A stretch of 64,000 bases of DNA from an uncultured Ruminococcus sp. Its GTDB lineage: Bacteria > Bacillota > Clostridia > Oscillospirales > Ruminococcaceae. A model generated the notes under the pieces. That model was not told the DNA's origin. It did no database searches and saw only the letters and a list, made by a program, of their open reading frames with translations. Location: contig ONAI01000005.1 of NCBI GenBank assembly GCA_900315755.1, positions 1 through 64,000 on the forward strand, in the 5' to 3' direction. Made by a program: the position numbers and the translations under genes. Below are positions 7,801 through 16,269 of the stretch, piece after piece (positions within the stretch are counted from its first letter, which is position 1; the number at the start of each line of letters is the position of its first letter).

Positions 7801-10605
7801 AATGCTCATGCGAAATCCGGTGATACAGTCACAAAGGGCAATATAGTTGAATATTACGAGAAGCTCAACCGCCTCGGTGAACTTTGCCGCTCGGTCAAGG
7901 AAGCTCCGGCTGAGATCACGGCAGTCTTTGGCGGATCGTGGCTTGGTGAGGAAACTGACTGGGATATGCTCGCGCAGTCGGCGGCTCTTTCTTCTGATGT
8001 CCGCGGACGCATAGAGGCTTCATCGCTCAGTACCGAGCAGAAAAAGTCGCTTGCAGAAAAGATAGCATCCGGATTCGCAGATAGTTCCGGAAAAGCCTCT
8101 AACCGTGAACTCACGGATAAGATAACAGCCGATCATTCGGCACTCGACAGCATCGTTTCAACTCTTGAGAACGATTATTCATTCCGCTCAGATAAGCTGA
8201 TTTCCGGCGATAACTGGTGCGGATTCGCAGCTGATAAGGCAGATGCCGTCATCGGAGCACTTCCGCGTCTTAAAGAGTGGACAGGCATCGTTAGTATCTG
8301 CAATAAACTCCGCAGTTTCGGTATCGGATGTGTTGCGGACGCTTACCTCGACGGCAATGTCCCGACAACTCAGCTTCTCAGCGCATTTGACTGCGACCTC
8401 AGCCGTGCAGCTATCTCAGCTGTAATATCGGAAAGCCCTGTACTTTCAGGTTTTCAGGGCACTCTCTTTGAGGATACTATCCGCCGCTTCGGAGAGGTAC
8501 TCAACAGCTTCAGCACACTCACTATGCAGGAGCTTGTCGCCGAACTTTCTGCGAAGATACCGGCTGCGGGTGAAGCTGCCGGCAGTTCCGAGATCGGAAT
8601 TCTCCAGAAGGCTATCAAGAGCAACGGCAGGATGATGTCGATACGAAAGCTTTTCGACAGCATACCAAATCTTCTCCGCAGGATGTGTCCGGTAATGCTG
8701 ATGAGCCCTATATCAGTGGCACAGTACATAGATCCTTCCTACCCGAAATTCGACCTTGTTATCTTCGAGGAGGCTTCACAGCTTCCGACCTGCGAGGCTG
8801 TCGGTGCGATCGCAAGAGGCGAGAACGTCATAGTAGTCGGAGATCCAAAGCAGCTTCCGCCTACAAGCTTTTTCAGTTCAAATCAGGTCGATGAGGAGAA
8901 CTATGAGAAGGAAGACCTCGAAAGCGTACTCGATGACTGCCTTGCACTTTCAATGCCGCAGAAGCATCTTCTCTGGCACTACCGTTCGCGTCATGAAAGC
9001 CTGATAGCTTACAGCAACGCGAAGTATTACGAAAACAAGCTGTTCACATTCCCGTCGCCTGACGATCAGGTGTCTGAGGTCAGCTGGGTACACGTTGACG
9101 GATACTACGACAAGGGTTCGACCAAGACAAACAAGGCTGAGGCTAAGGCTATCGTTGATGAGATCTCGCGCAGACTTCGTGATCCTCAGCTGAGAAAGCT
9201 CAGTATCGGAGTTGTAACGTTCAGCCAGTCGCAGCAGAATCTCGTTGACGATATGCTCATGGAAGCGTTCCGGAGTGAGCCTGAGCTCGAAACATTTGCA
9301 AATGAGCAGTATGAGCCGATACTCATCAAGAACCTCGAAAACGTGCAGGGTGATGAGCGTGATGTTATCATGTTCTCGATCGGTTACGGTCCGGACAAGG
9401 ACGGCAAGGTATCAATGAACTTTGGTCCGCTCAATCGTGACGACGGCTGGAGACGTCTCAATGTTGCGATCTCACGTTCAAAGTGTCAGATGATAGTATA
9501 TTCAGTCATAACACCGGATCAGATCGACCTTTCCCGCACCCGTTCCGAAGGCGTTGAGGGACTTAAAGGCTTCCTTGAATTTGCAGCAAAGGGACGCAGC
9601 GCACTGGCTGTCCGCGGAGGTGCTCAGACAGCTTCAAACGGCTTCGGTGAGGCTGTTGCCGCTGTACTTGAAAAGAGCGGTTATAAGGCTAAATGCAGCG
9701 TAGGCTGTTCAGATTACAAGATAGACGTAGCGGTATGCGATCCTGAGACTCCGGACAGGTACATACTCGGAATCAACTGCGGAAGTGCTGCTAATTACCG
9801 CAACGGCACAGTAAGCGACCGTACACTTTCACAGCCGTCAGTTCTTAGAGGTCTTGGCTGGAATGTGATGAATGTCTATATTCTTGATTGGCTCGATAAC
9901 AGGGAAAGAGTGATTGAAAAGATAAAGGATGCCATACAGAATGCGCTTGAAGCAAAACACGCTCCCAAAAAAGAAGAGCCTGCACCTCAGAAACCTAAAC
10001 AGGAGGTAGTTTTTGAACAGGAACAGCAGACATCGCTCTCGGAAAGCTTCGATAAATACGAGAATTTCAAGGTCAAGGCATACGGTGTTTCCGAGAACTT
10101 CAATGATGCCGGACTTGCCAGGATAACAGACTGTGTAAACGATATACTGGCTGTTGAAGCACCTGTAAGCAGAAATGTGCTTGCAAAGAAAGTGTTTGCC
10201 TGCTGGGGAATAACACGTCCGGGAGCAGCTATGAAGAAAACTCTCGATGCAGCTGTTGCTAATGCAAAATATACCTCTGTTAAGAGCGGTGAGACTGAAT
10301 TCATGTGGCTGCCCGATCAGACTCCCGAAAGCTACGACAAGTGCAGAACTGTATATCAGGAAGGCGAAAAACGCGACATCACTGACATACCGCCTCAGGA
10401 AATAGCCGCAGGCATCAAGCTGATACTTGAACGTCAGATAGCTATGCAGCGTGAAGACCTCATCCGTGAGACTGCTCATGTATTTGGATTTACAAGGATG
10501 ACTCATGCGATAGAAACAGCGGTATCACTCGGTATACGTGAGGCTAAAAGCCGCGGAAACGTTGTATTCGGTGAAGACGGTAAAATAACATATACTGAGA
10601 AGTGA
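4810..10605 (+). CDS. DUF4011 / SF1 helicase / REase / DUF3320 protein, putative defence factor
   Basis: A 1931-aa cytosolic multidomain protein. Visible order: an N-terminal beta-rich region (1-150); a transglutaminase-like segment with SGTCLDLS (Cys218) and KGHAFAACWLD (His244); a DUF4011-like region (about 370-640) beginning WERKLLDLSLRNSLLNF; the first half of an SF1 helicase with GPPGSGKS (684-691); a long helical insertion of about 620 residues; the second helicase half with FEEASQLP (about 1319), VVGDPKQLPP and NVAISRSK (about 1551); an endonuclease-fold domain (about 1605-1710); and a DUF3320-type C-terminus (about 1750-1931). Such COG1112-type proteins often act in phage or plasmid defence. 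Here the gene stands alone between hpt and murT, with no methylase or partner. The REase active site looks altered (INCGS where homologues have an acidic residue), so helicase-driven action without cleavage is possible. Domain families are recognised by motif; the defence role is inference. Confidence 0.8.
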   Translation: MENIIEISGSMTAGINFAMQQNYVPVFRRLIVRNKSADEIKNVSLRITFQPEFAKTYETAPVDLLPDQPVEFTPVKIVIDPEYLFTLTEKLVANATVEAVSGGEVLGSQTLNIELLAYDQWTGANFMPEMAAAFMTPNHPKVQEVISAASLYLQKWCGDPAFTGYQSCNPNIVKQQMGAIYAALQEANIAYTMPPASYENAQRIRMPDAVLETKSGTCLDLSVLYCTCLEAIGLNPLLVLVKGHAFAACWLDNETFPDCLQFDMTALTKRIAHGIDAICAVECTDFVAGKQVGFDDSEKHAAANLSEQSEFYFAIDVRRTRASGIRPIPSRIADNGTFKAVDYGERKDSEITSAPNELELRAQGELQDREVTKQVIWERKLLDLSLRNSLLNFRPNAMSVQIMTDSLGSLEDEMSKGEEFRVMPAPNDMSLKIADSRIYEMENDRDRITAIAATEFKSRRLRSFLDESELDKIMKKLHRQAKVSLEENGVNTIYLALGFLRWYETDNSEKPRYAPLVLVPVDITRKVQEKAYNICIRDEDTQVNITLLEMLRQIFGIDIKGLDPVPVDENGVDLNLIFSTIRQGVMAQSRWDIEEYAFIGQFSFNRFIMWNDIRNRADELAANKVVASLISGKTEWQGDDISISPLELDNNVSPTELAVPLSADSSQLAAVYAASQGKSFVLHGPPGSGKSQTITNMIASALYHGKSVLFVAEKMAALSVVEKRLDKVGLGPFCLELHSNKAQKRAVLKQLDDTLNVGRIKHPQEYKAQAEKITQLRSELNGTMEEIHKVRNFGFSLYDAVVRYEQNREYGGKFAFDSSHIAAMNETSYSQWRETLETLAAAGREFGDVTATPLGVCTLDSCTPQTRDEIAAKLGEFKSALAKVESDNEKIYSFCGSESLTYPQCKAAAEVLSAASGEGNIIAAIVSGSSWENVKNPAENLIASGREMKQLKAEILEKFETSVLAFDSSGALVNWKTAQSKWLLPKFFRSRKLVSELNAHAKSGDTVTKGNIVEYYEKLNRLGELCRSVKEAPAEITAVFGGSWLGEETDWDMLAQSAALSSDVRGRIEASSLSTEQKKSLAEKIASGFADSSGKASNRELTDKITADHSALDSIVSTLENDYSFRSDKLISGDNWCGFAADKADAVIGALPRLKEWTGIVSICNKLRSFGIGCVADAYLDGNVPTTQLLSAFDCDLSRAAISAVISESPVLSGFQGTLFEDTIRRFGEVLNSFSTLTMQELVAELSAKIPAAGEAAGSSEIGILQKAIKSNGRMMSIRKLFDSIPNLLRRMCPVMLMSPISVAQYIDPSYPKFDLVIFEEASQLPTCEAVGAIARGENVIVVGDPKQLPPTSFFSSNQVDEENYEKEDLESVLDDCLALSMPQKHLLWHYRSRHESLIAYSNAKYYENKLFTFPSPDDQVSEVSWVHVDGYYDKGSTKTNKAEAKAIVDEISRRLRDPQLRKLSIGVVTFSQSQQNLVDDMLMEAFRSEPELETFANEQYEPILIKNLENVQGDERDVIMFSIGYGPDKDGKVSMNFGPLNRDDGWRRLNVAISRSKCQMIVYSVITPDQIDLSRTRSEGVEGLKGFLEFAAKGRSALAVRGGAQTASNGFGEAVAAVLEKSGYKAKCSVGCSDYKIDVAVCDPETPDRYILGINCGSAANYRNGTVSDRTLSQPSVLRGLGWNVMNVYILDWLDNRERVIEKIKDAIQNALEAKHAPKKEEPAPQKPKQEVVFEQEQQTSLSESFDKYENFKVKAYGVSENFNDAGLARITDCVNDILAVEAPVSRNVLAKKVFACWGITRPGAAMKKTLDAAVANAKYTSVKSGETEFMWLPDQTPESYDKCRTVYQEGEKRDITDIPPQEIAAGIKLILERQIAMQREDLIRETAHVFGFTRMTHAIETAVSLGIREAKSRGNVVFGEDGKITYTEK

Positions 10606-10627
10606 AAGCATAAACAAGGAGAATAAT

Positions 10628-11968
10628 GTGAAACGATTACAGATACTTATAGGCAAAATAATAGTAAAACTGCTGAAGCTCATGCACCGCAATGCCGGAA
10701 ATCTTCCGGGAATAGTCCTGTGGCATCTTTCGGGACATAAGGCGGTCTCGATGTTTGATGTGAAGTGTCCGATCATAGCGATAACCGGTACAAATGGCAA
10801 GACCTCGGTAACAAACTGCATCGCGCAGCTTTTTGAGAAGAGCGGGAAAAAGCTTATAGTCAACCGCGAGGGAAATAACCTCGATACCGGTATATGCTCG
10901 CTTCTTCTCAGGAATTGCGATATGAAGGGCAGAGTAAAGGCTGATCTCATGGTGCTTGAGACCGATGAATCCCATGTACCGGTAGTATATTCTCAGCTGA
11001 AACTCGATACCCTTGTGGTACTTGATTTCTTCCGCGATCAGCTCGACCGCAACGGTGAAATGGAAACTCTTATCCAAAAAATAAACGGCTTCTGCAAAAC
11101 CTTTGAGGGCAATCTCATACTCAATGGCGATGACCCGAATACAGCACGTCTGGGCAAGGCAAATCCCGGAAACAAAAATGTAAAATACTTCCGTGCAGAG
11201 CGCTATCCGTTTGCAACTGATAAGATCTTTGAGGCTTCCGAGGGACGTTTCTGTCCATTCTGCGGAGAGCCGCTCAGCTACGAGTATTATCAGTATTCGC
11301 ACATTGGAAGGTTCAACTGCGATAACTGCGGATTCGGCGACTATGATGCGTATGTAACTGCAAGCGGTATCGACCTTTCAAAGCCTGTGTTCACTGTTGA
11401 AGGTCACACATATTCGCCGCGTCTGAACAGCATTTATAATGTATACAATATGACGGCTGTTGCGGCAGTCGCAAAGCTTTACGGCATTGACCAGAAAATA
11501 ACCGATGAGGTCATATCGAAATACACTGTCAAGAACGGACGCATGGAAAACTTCATGCTCGGCAGTAACAAGGCTACACTGAATCTTGCGAAGAATCCGG
11601 TAGGTGCAAATATGACGCTTCGTGTCATGAACGAAATGGAAGGCGAGAAGGAACTGCTGTTCGTCCTGAACGATAACGTTGCGGACGGTCTTGATGTATC
11701 GTGGATATGGGACATCAATTTCAGTGTGTTCGAGCGCGTTTCAAGAGTTGTAACATCCGGCAGAAGAGCCTATGATATAGCAGTAAGAATAAAGTGCTCA
11801 GGCTACGATCAGTCCAAGATAGTTGTACGCCCTGACCTCGATGAAGCTGTTGAGGAACTTGCTTCAACTTCCGGAAGAAAGTTCGTGATCGCAAATTATA
11901 CGGCAGTTCAGCCGACACGGGCAGCGCTCAGGCGCTATGCCGAAAAACACGGAGGTGAGAGCAAATGA
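10628..11968 (+). CDS. murT: Lipid II isoglutaminyl synthase, Mur-ligase subunit MurT
   Basis: With GatD it amidates the alpha-carboxylate of D-Glu in the lipid II stem peptide, using ATP and ammonia from glutamine, at the cytoplasmic membrane face. A Mur-ligase ATP loop (ITGTNGKTSVTN) is near residue 56; a Cys4 zinc ribbon typical of MurT is at about 216-238 (CPFCGEP ... CDNCGF); the C-terminal DUF1727 domain follows (NPVGANMTL). The 446-aa length is normal. It starts at GTG 10628 with AAGGAG six bases upstream; the ATG two bases earlier is out of frame. Its last codons overlap gatD by four bases, so the subunits are translationally coupled. Confidence 0.92.
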   Translation: MKRLQILIGKIIVKLLKLMHRNAGNLPGIVLWHLSGHKAVSMFDVKCPIIAITGTNGKTSVTNCIAQLFEKSGKKLIVNREGNNLDTGICSLLLRNCDMKGRVKADLMVLETDESHVPVVYSQLKLDTLVVLDFFRDQLDRNGEMETLIQKINGFCKTFEGNLILNGDDPNTARLGKANPGNKNVKYFRAERYPFATDKIFEASEGRFCPFCGEPLSYEYYQYSHIGRFNCDNCGFGDYDAYVTASGIDLSKPVFTVEGHTYSPRLNSIYNVYNMTAVAAVAKLYGIDQKITDEVISKYTVKNGRMENFMLGSNKATLNLAKNPVGANMTLRVMNEMEGEKELLFVLNDNVADGLDVSWIWDINFSVFERVSRVVTSGRRAYDIAVRIKCSGYDQSKIVVRPDLDEAVEELASTSGRKFVIANYTAVQPTRAALRRYAEKHGGESK

Positions 11969-12708
11969 AAAAAATAAGGATACTTCATATGTATGCGGAT
12001 ATGCTCGACCTCTACGGCGACAGCGGCAATATGGAAATAATCCGCTACCGATGCAGTATGCGAGGCATAGAATGTCAGGTCGATGCCTACTCGATAGATT
12101 CGGAAATGCCGGATTTTACGTCCTATGACCTTATCTACATCGGAGGCGGAGCAGACCTCGAACAGCAGCATATCTCCGCCGACCTCATGAAATGCCGTGA
12201 GGGTATCATCAAGGCTTATAACAGCGGAACTTTCATGTTTCTCATCTGTGGAGGCTATCAGCTTATGGGTAAATTCTACCGCGATGCCGACGGCAATGAG
12301 ATAAAAGGTCTCGGACTGTTCGATTATCATACGGTCGCACCGCAGAGCCGAAAAATGCGCTGTATAGGCAATATCGTACTGCGTACAAATATCATTGGCA
12401 AGCCTGTTGAGGTAGTAGGCTTTGAGAATCACGGCGGACAAACTCAGGGTGTAAAGACGCCGTTCGGAGAGGTACTCTACGGCAACGGCAATTGTGCCGG
12501 AAGCAAGGCGGAGGGCTACATCGAGAAGAATGTCATTGCGACGTATCTTCACGGTCCATGTCTTTCCAAGAACCCGGAGATCGCTGACTACATGATCGGA
12601 TACTGCGTCAACAGGGGACAGGCTGAGCATATCACGCTCGAACCCCTCGATGACACACTTGAAAAGAAATGTCGCAGCGTAATGCTGAAACGTCTGCTGA
12701 ATGAATGA
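11965..12708 (+). CDS. gatD: Lipid II isoglutaminyl synthase, glutamine amidotransferase subunit GatD
   Basis: A class I (CobB/CobQ-like) glutaminase that supplies ammonia to MurT. The nucleophile lies in FLICGGYQLMG (Cys near residue 94), and the His in ATYLHGP (near 193) completes the active site. The 247-aa length is usual. The ATG overlaps the murT stop. A terminator follows within 15 bases, so the operon is murT-gatD, possibly reading on from the giant helicase gene 22 bases upstream. Confidence 0.92.
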   Translation: MKKIRILHMYADMLDLYGDSGNMEIIRYRCSMRGIECQVDAYSIDSEMPDFTSYDLIYIGGGADLEQQHISADLMKCREGIIKAYNSGTFMFLICGGYQLMGKFYRDADGNEIKGLGLFDYHTVAPQSRKMRCIGNIVLRTNIIGKPVEVVGFENHGGQTQGVKTPFGEVLYGNGNCAGSKAEGYIEKNVIATYLHGPCLSKNPEIADYMIGYCVNRGQAEHITLEPLDDTLEKKCRSVMLKRLLNE

Positions 12709-12718
12709 AACTATTAAC

Positions 12719-12757
12719 GGATGTCTCTCATAAGCCGGGAGACATCCTGAAATTTTT
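12719..12757 (+). terminator. Terminator after gatD
   Basis: GGATGTCTC (12719-12727) pairs perfectly with GAGACATCC (12739-12747), followed by TGAAATTTTTAT. Confidence 0.75.
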
Positions 12758-12849
12758 ATCGAAGTATCAGGAATATTTTCGCTTAAACGTCCATATATAT
12801 TGGAATACAGTGAAGCGAAAAAAATTTTTGAAAAAATTTCAAAAAACGC

Positions 12850-12878
12850 TTGACAAATAATAAGTCCTGTGCTATAAT
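12850..12878 (+). promoter_or_regulatory. Strong promoter of the tRNA cluster
   Basis: TTGACA (12850-12855), 17 bases, TATAAT (12873-12878): a perfect consensus 38 bases before the first tRNA, as expected for stable RNA. Confidence 0.9.
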
Positions 12879-12916
12879 ATATAAGTCGTCAGGCGCAGAA
12901 CTGATGATTAAAGCGT

Positions 12917-12992
12917 GGGGGTTTAGCTCAGCTGGGAGAGCATCTGCCTTACAAGCAGAGGGTCACAGGTTCGAGCCCTGTAGTCCCCACCA
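12917..12992 (+). tRNA. tRNA-Val (anticodon TAC)
   Basis: A 76-nt cloverleaf: acceptor GGGGGTT/AGTCCCC, D arm GCTCAGCTGGGAGAGC, anticodon loop CTTACAA giving TAC, T loop GTTCGAGCC, with CCA encoded. Confidence 0.95.
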
Positions 12993-13045
12993 GCACAGAG
13001 CCTGTGCATCCGGTCTTGTTACCGCCCGCAGGCTCACTGCTTTTT

Positions 13046-13122
13046 GGCCTCGTAGTTCAGTTGGTTAGAACGCCTGCCTGTCACGCAGGAGGTCGACAGT
13101 TCGAGTCTGTTCGGGGTCGCCA
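13046..13122 (+). tRNA. tRNA-Asp (anticodon GTC)
   Basis: A 77-nt cloverleaf with acceptor GGCCTCG/CGGGGTC, anticodon loop CTGTCAC giving GTC, discriminator G and encoded CCA. Confidence 0.95.
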
Positions 13123-13126
13123 TTAT

Positions 13127-13202
13127 GCGGATTTAGCTCATCTGGTAGAGCGCCACCTTGCCAAGGTGGAGGTAGCGAGTTCGAGCCTCGTAATCCGCTC
13201 CA
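13127..13202 (+). tRNA. tRNA-Gly (anticodon GCC)
   Basis: A 76-nt cloverleaf with acceptor GCGGATT/AATCCGC, anticodon loop TTGCCAA giving GCC, and encoded CCA. Only four bases separate it from tRNA-Asp. Confidence 0.95.
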
Positions 13203-13207
13203 ACAGC

Positions 13208-13281
13208 GGCGCTATAGCCAAGTGGTAAGGCGTGGGTCTGCAACACCCTGATCCCCAGTTCAAATCTGGGTGGCGCCTCCA
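13208..13281 (+). tRNA. tRNA-Cys (anticodon GCA)
   Basis: A 74-nt cloverleaf with acceptor GGCGCTA/TGGCGCC, anticodon loop TCTGCAA giving GCA, and encoded CCA. It is the last of the four-gene transcript. Confidence 0.95.
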
Positions 13282-13316
13282 AAGAGTCACGCAAGAGTGT
13301 GACTCTTTATTTTTTA
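13281..13316 (+). terminator. Terminator of the tRNA cluster
   Basis: AAAGAGTCAC pairs with GTGACTCTTT over an 8-base loop, followed by ATTTTTT. Confidence 0.85.
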
Positions 13317-13402
13317 TGTACATCTGATCCGGAAACAGTGTTTGCTGCTTCCGGATTTTTTATGGCAAAATTGAGTAATATAATAAATTATATGTATTAG
13401 TA

Positions 13403-13431
13403 TTGAAATTTACTGTGAAATCATATATAAT
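13403..13431 (+). promoter_or_regulatory. Promoter of the rnf operon
   Basis: TTGAAA (13403-13408), 17 bases, TATAAT (13426-13431). Transcription should begin near 13438, before the chosen rnfC start at 13496. Confidence 0.75.
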
Positions 13432-13495
13432 TAAATAGTATGGCGTGTTTTTGTCAGAAATACTTGCGGAGTTTCCGCGTTACAAGGAGAATATA

Positions 13496-14767
13496 ATGAA
13501 GAAACTGAACGGAATTAAGCTCAGTCATCGAAAAAATACCGAAAACTGTGCAACTGTTGACTTTCCTCTGCCGGCAAAGATAAGGATCCCGATGTCTATG
13601 TGCATGGGAGCTCCATGTCAGCCGCTCGTCAAGATCGGTGACGAGGTTAAGGTAGGTCAGAAGATAGCTGATTCTGAGGCTGCTTTCAGCGCACCGATAC
13701 ACTCAGGCGTTTCAGGTAAAGTTACAGCTATCACGGATTACCAGACTGCTATGGGTGCGGTCTGCAAGATGATCGAGATCGAATCGGACGGTCTGCAGAC
13801 TGTCTCGGATGAAGTTAAACCGCCCGTTATCAGTGATAAGGAAAGCTTTATCAAGGCTGTCAGAGAGAGCGGTGTGTGCGGTCTCGGAGGCGCTGGCTTC
13901 CCGACACATATCAAGCTCAATCCCAAGACACCTATCGACACTCTTGTCATAAACGCGGCTGAGTGTGAACCATATATTACTGCGGATTACCGTGAAATGA
14001 TGGAGTGTCCTGATGATATAATCGGCGGTATCAATCTTGTGAAGAGCATTCTCGGAATAAAGTCAGCCAAGCTCGAGGCTAACAAACCCGAGGCTATAAA
14101 GAATTTTACGGAAATGGCTCAGAATGACGATACTATCGACATCGTAACTCTGCCTTCAAGCTACCCACAGGGTGCTGAAAAGGTCATTATCTACAACACG
14201 ACCGGACGTATAGTCAAGGAAGGCGAACTCCCGTCAGATGAGGGTGTTATTGTGCTGAACGTTTCGACCTGTGCATTCATTTACCGCTATTCGCAGACCG
14301 GTATGCCGCTCGTTACAAGACGTCTCACTGTTGACGGTAATGCAGTAGGTGAGCCTAATAATATCCGCGCGGTGATCGGTACATCCTTCCGCGAAATACT
14401 TGAATTCTGCAAGACCGACCTCGATTCTATGAAGAAGCTTATCGCAGGCGGTCCGATGATGGGGATGAGTGTTCCGGACATTGATATGCCCGTGGTCAAG
14501 ACCTCTAATGCGCTGCTCGCTGCTAAGAACTTCGATGAGCGCAGGACTTCTGCCTGCATCCGCTGCGGACGCTGTGTAAGAGTATGCCCGCTCGGACTTA
14601 TGCCTGCCGAGATCGACAAGGCTTACCGTATCAGGGACATTGAGGACCTGAAGGCACTGAAGGTGCTGCTCTGCATGAACTGCGGAAGCTGTACATATGT
14701 CTGTCCGGCAAACAGGAAGCTTGCCGAGACCAATCAGCTTGCAAAAATGCTGATACCAAGAAAGTGA
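13496..14767 (+). CDS. rnfC: Rnf complex subunit C (electron transport, Fe-S/NADH-side)
   Basis: RnfC is the peripheral subunit that exchanges electrons with NAD(H) in the ferredoxin:NAD+ oxidoreductase, which pumps Na+ or H+. The barrel-sandwich N-terminus is visible (APIHSGVSGKVTAI), followed by the Rossmann-like core with GLGGAGFPTHIKL. Two 4Fe-4S motifs lie near the end: CIRCGRCVRVCP and CMNCGSCTYVCP. The 423-aa form beginning at ATG 13496 is preferred over the longer frame from 13445 because AAGGAG sits eight bases upstream of it. First gene of a six-gene operon ordered C-D-G-E-A-B. Confidence 0.95.
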   Translation: MKKLNGIKLSHRKNTENCATVDFPLPAKIRIPMSMCMGAPCQPLVKIGDEVKVGQKIADSEAAFSAPIHSGVSGKVTAITDYQTAMGAVCKMIEIESDGLQTVSDEVKPPVISDKESFIKAVRESGVCGLGGAGFPTHIKLNPKTPIDTLVINAAECEPYITADYREMMECPDDIIGGINLVKSILGIKSAKLEANKPEAIKNFTEMAQNDDTIDIVTLPSSYPQGAEKVIIYNTTGRIVKEGELPSDEGVIVLNVSTCAFIYRYSQTGMPLVTRRLTVDGNAVGEPNNIRAVIGTSFREILEFCKTDLDSMKKLIAGGPMMGMSVPDIDMPVVKTSNALLAAKNFDERRTSACIRCGRCVRVCPLGLMPAEIDKAYRIRDIEDLKALKVLLCMNCGSCTYVCPANRKLAETNQLAKMLIPRK

Positions 14768-14779
14768 GGGGGCTGACAA

Positions 14780-15739
14780 ATGAATAAGCTTATCGTTTCG
14801 CCGTCTCCGCACGACGAGAATTACACAAAAACTACCGGCATTATGCTGAATGTCATACTTGCGCTTCTTCCTGCGTGGCTGGCTGCCTGTTATATTTTCG
14901 GTCTTAGAGTAATACCGCTCACAGCAGTCTGTATTTCGAGCTGTGTTATCTTCGAGTACCTTTGCAGAAAGCTTATGAAGCGCGATAACACGATCACTGA
15001 CCTCTCCGCAGTTGTAACAGGTCTTATCCTTGCGATGAATCTTCCTGTGACCCTGCCTTACTGGATGGCTGTTATCGGCTCGTTTACTGCAATTGTTATC
15101 GTGAAGCAGCTTTTCGGCGGACTTGGACAGAATTTCGCTAATCCGGCTATAACTGCACGTATCGTGCTTATGGTATCGTTTCCGGCTGCTATGACTAAAT
15201 GGGAGCTGCCATTCGGTGAAAAGGTGGATGCAGTTTCAGCTGCAACTCCGCTCCGTCTGGAAGGTATGTCTGATGAGCAGCTCATTAGCATCGGACAGTC
15301 CATGCCTTCATACAAAGACCTCTTCCTCGGTACTACCGGCGGATGTCTCGGTGAGACCTGTGCCCTCGCACTTCTCATCGGCGGACTTTATCTTGCATTC
15401 CGCAGGATAATCTCACTTGCCGCTCCGGTATCGTTCATCGGAAGCCTTGCACTCCTTACCTGGATCTCAGGCGGCGATCCGCTTTACCATATCCTTGCCG
15501 GCGGCGTATTCCTCGGCGCATTCTTCATGGCAACAGATTACGCTACAACTCCTATAACTGAAAAGGGTAAGGTAGTGTTCGGTCTCGGATGCGGTATCAT
15601 AACATTTGTCATAAGACATTTCGGCTCGTATCCTGAGGGTGTATCGTTCTCGATACTTCTCATGAATGTGCTCACTCCATACATCGAGCAGCTTACACGA
15701 ACCAAGGTATTCGGAGCAAAGGGGGCTGAAAAGGCATGA
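14780..15739 (+). CDS. rnfD: Rnf complex subunit D (membrane)
   Basis: A 319-aa polytopic membrane subunit with covalently bound flavin in characterised members. Helices start at about residue 20 (MLNVILALLPAWLAACYIFG). The segment DAVSAATPLR (around 153-162) corresponds to the flavin-attachment Thr region of RnfD. It begins 12 bases after rnfC behind GAGGGGG and overlaps rnfG by four bases. Confidence 0.94.
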   Translation: MNKLIVSPSPHDENYTKTTGIMLNVILALLPAWLAACYIFGLRVIPLTAVCISSCVIFEYLCRKLMKRDNTITDLSAVVTGLILAMNLPVTLPYWMAVIGSFTAIVIVKQLFGGLGQNFANPAITARIVLMVSFPAAMTKWELPFGEKVDAVSAATPLRLEGMSDEQLISIGQSMPSYKDLFLGTTGGCLGETCALALLIGGLYLAFRRIISLAAPVSFIGSLALLTWISGGDPLYHILAGGVFLGAFFMATDYATTPITEKGKVVFGLGCGIITFVIRHFGSYPEGVSFSILLMNVLTPYIEQLTRTKVFGAKGAEKA

Positions 15740-16269
15740 AAGATAAAGTGATCCCCACTCTTGTACTCACTATAATATGTGTTGCGTCCGCACTTCTGCT
15801 CGTACTCGCTCACGAGGCGACAAAGGAAAATATTGCCGAGCAGAAGGAAAGCAAGTTCAGCGACAGTGTTGAGAAGCTTTTCGGCAAGACCGATATTACC
15901 CTCCTTGATACTACTTTCGGAAATGATAATATTGAGGCGATAGCTGTTACTCCCGAGGGAAAGACTGCTGTACAGGTCATTGCTGACGGCTATTCCAAGG
16001 AAGGTATCAACATACTTGTGGGTATTGATGAAAACGGTAAAATCAGCAAGATCGAGTTTATTTCCCTCGGTGAAACTCCCGGACTTGGCTCTAAGGTCAA
16101 GGATAATGAGGATTTCCGCGAGCAGTTTTACGGAAAGTCGGCTTCACCGGTCGAGCTTGACGCTGTAAGTGGTGCTACCTTCTCTTCAAAGGGTATGAAA
16201 AACGCAGTTGAGGAAGCACTCGACGTATACAATAATAATAAGGAGGCGATCCTGAGTGGCAGAAAATAA
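15736..16269 (+). CDS. rnfG: Rnf complex subunit G (FMN-binding)
   Basis: A 177-aa protein with one N-terminal membrane helix (VIPTLVLTIICVASALLLVL) and an extracytoplasmic FMN-binding domain. The motif SGATFSSKG near residue 145 carries the Thr that bonds FMN. The middle contains the family segment GLGSKVKDNEDFREQF. The start ATG is fused with the rnfD stop, and the 3' end overlaps rnfE by 14 bases, indicating coupled translation. Confidence 0.94.
   Translation: MKDKVIPTLVLTIICVASALLLVLAHEATKENIAEQKESKFSDSVEKLFGKTDITLLDTTFGNDNIEAIAVTPEGKTAVQVIADGYSKEGINILVGIDENGKISKIEFISLGETPGLGSKVKDNEDFREQFYGKSASPVELDAVSGATFSSKGMKNAVEEALDVYNNNKEAILSGRK

Noticed and set aside
9838..10506. 222-codon open frame on the minus strand inside the giant helicase gene
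   Set aside because: It is antisense to a clearly coding region, has no ribosome site or recognisable domain, and its composition follows from the codon bias of the plus-strand gene.
10637..11302. 221-codon minus-strand frame opposite murT
   Set aside because: Antisense shadow of murT without ribosome site or domain.
11935..12630. 231-codon minus-strand frame opposite gatD
   Set aside because: It is a mirror of the gatD reading frame, with no family match and no expression signals.
12850..13323. Several short open frames across the tRNA genes
   Set aside because: They read through the four tRNAs, whose cloverleafs are unambiguous.
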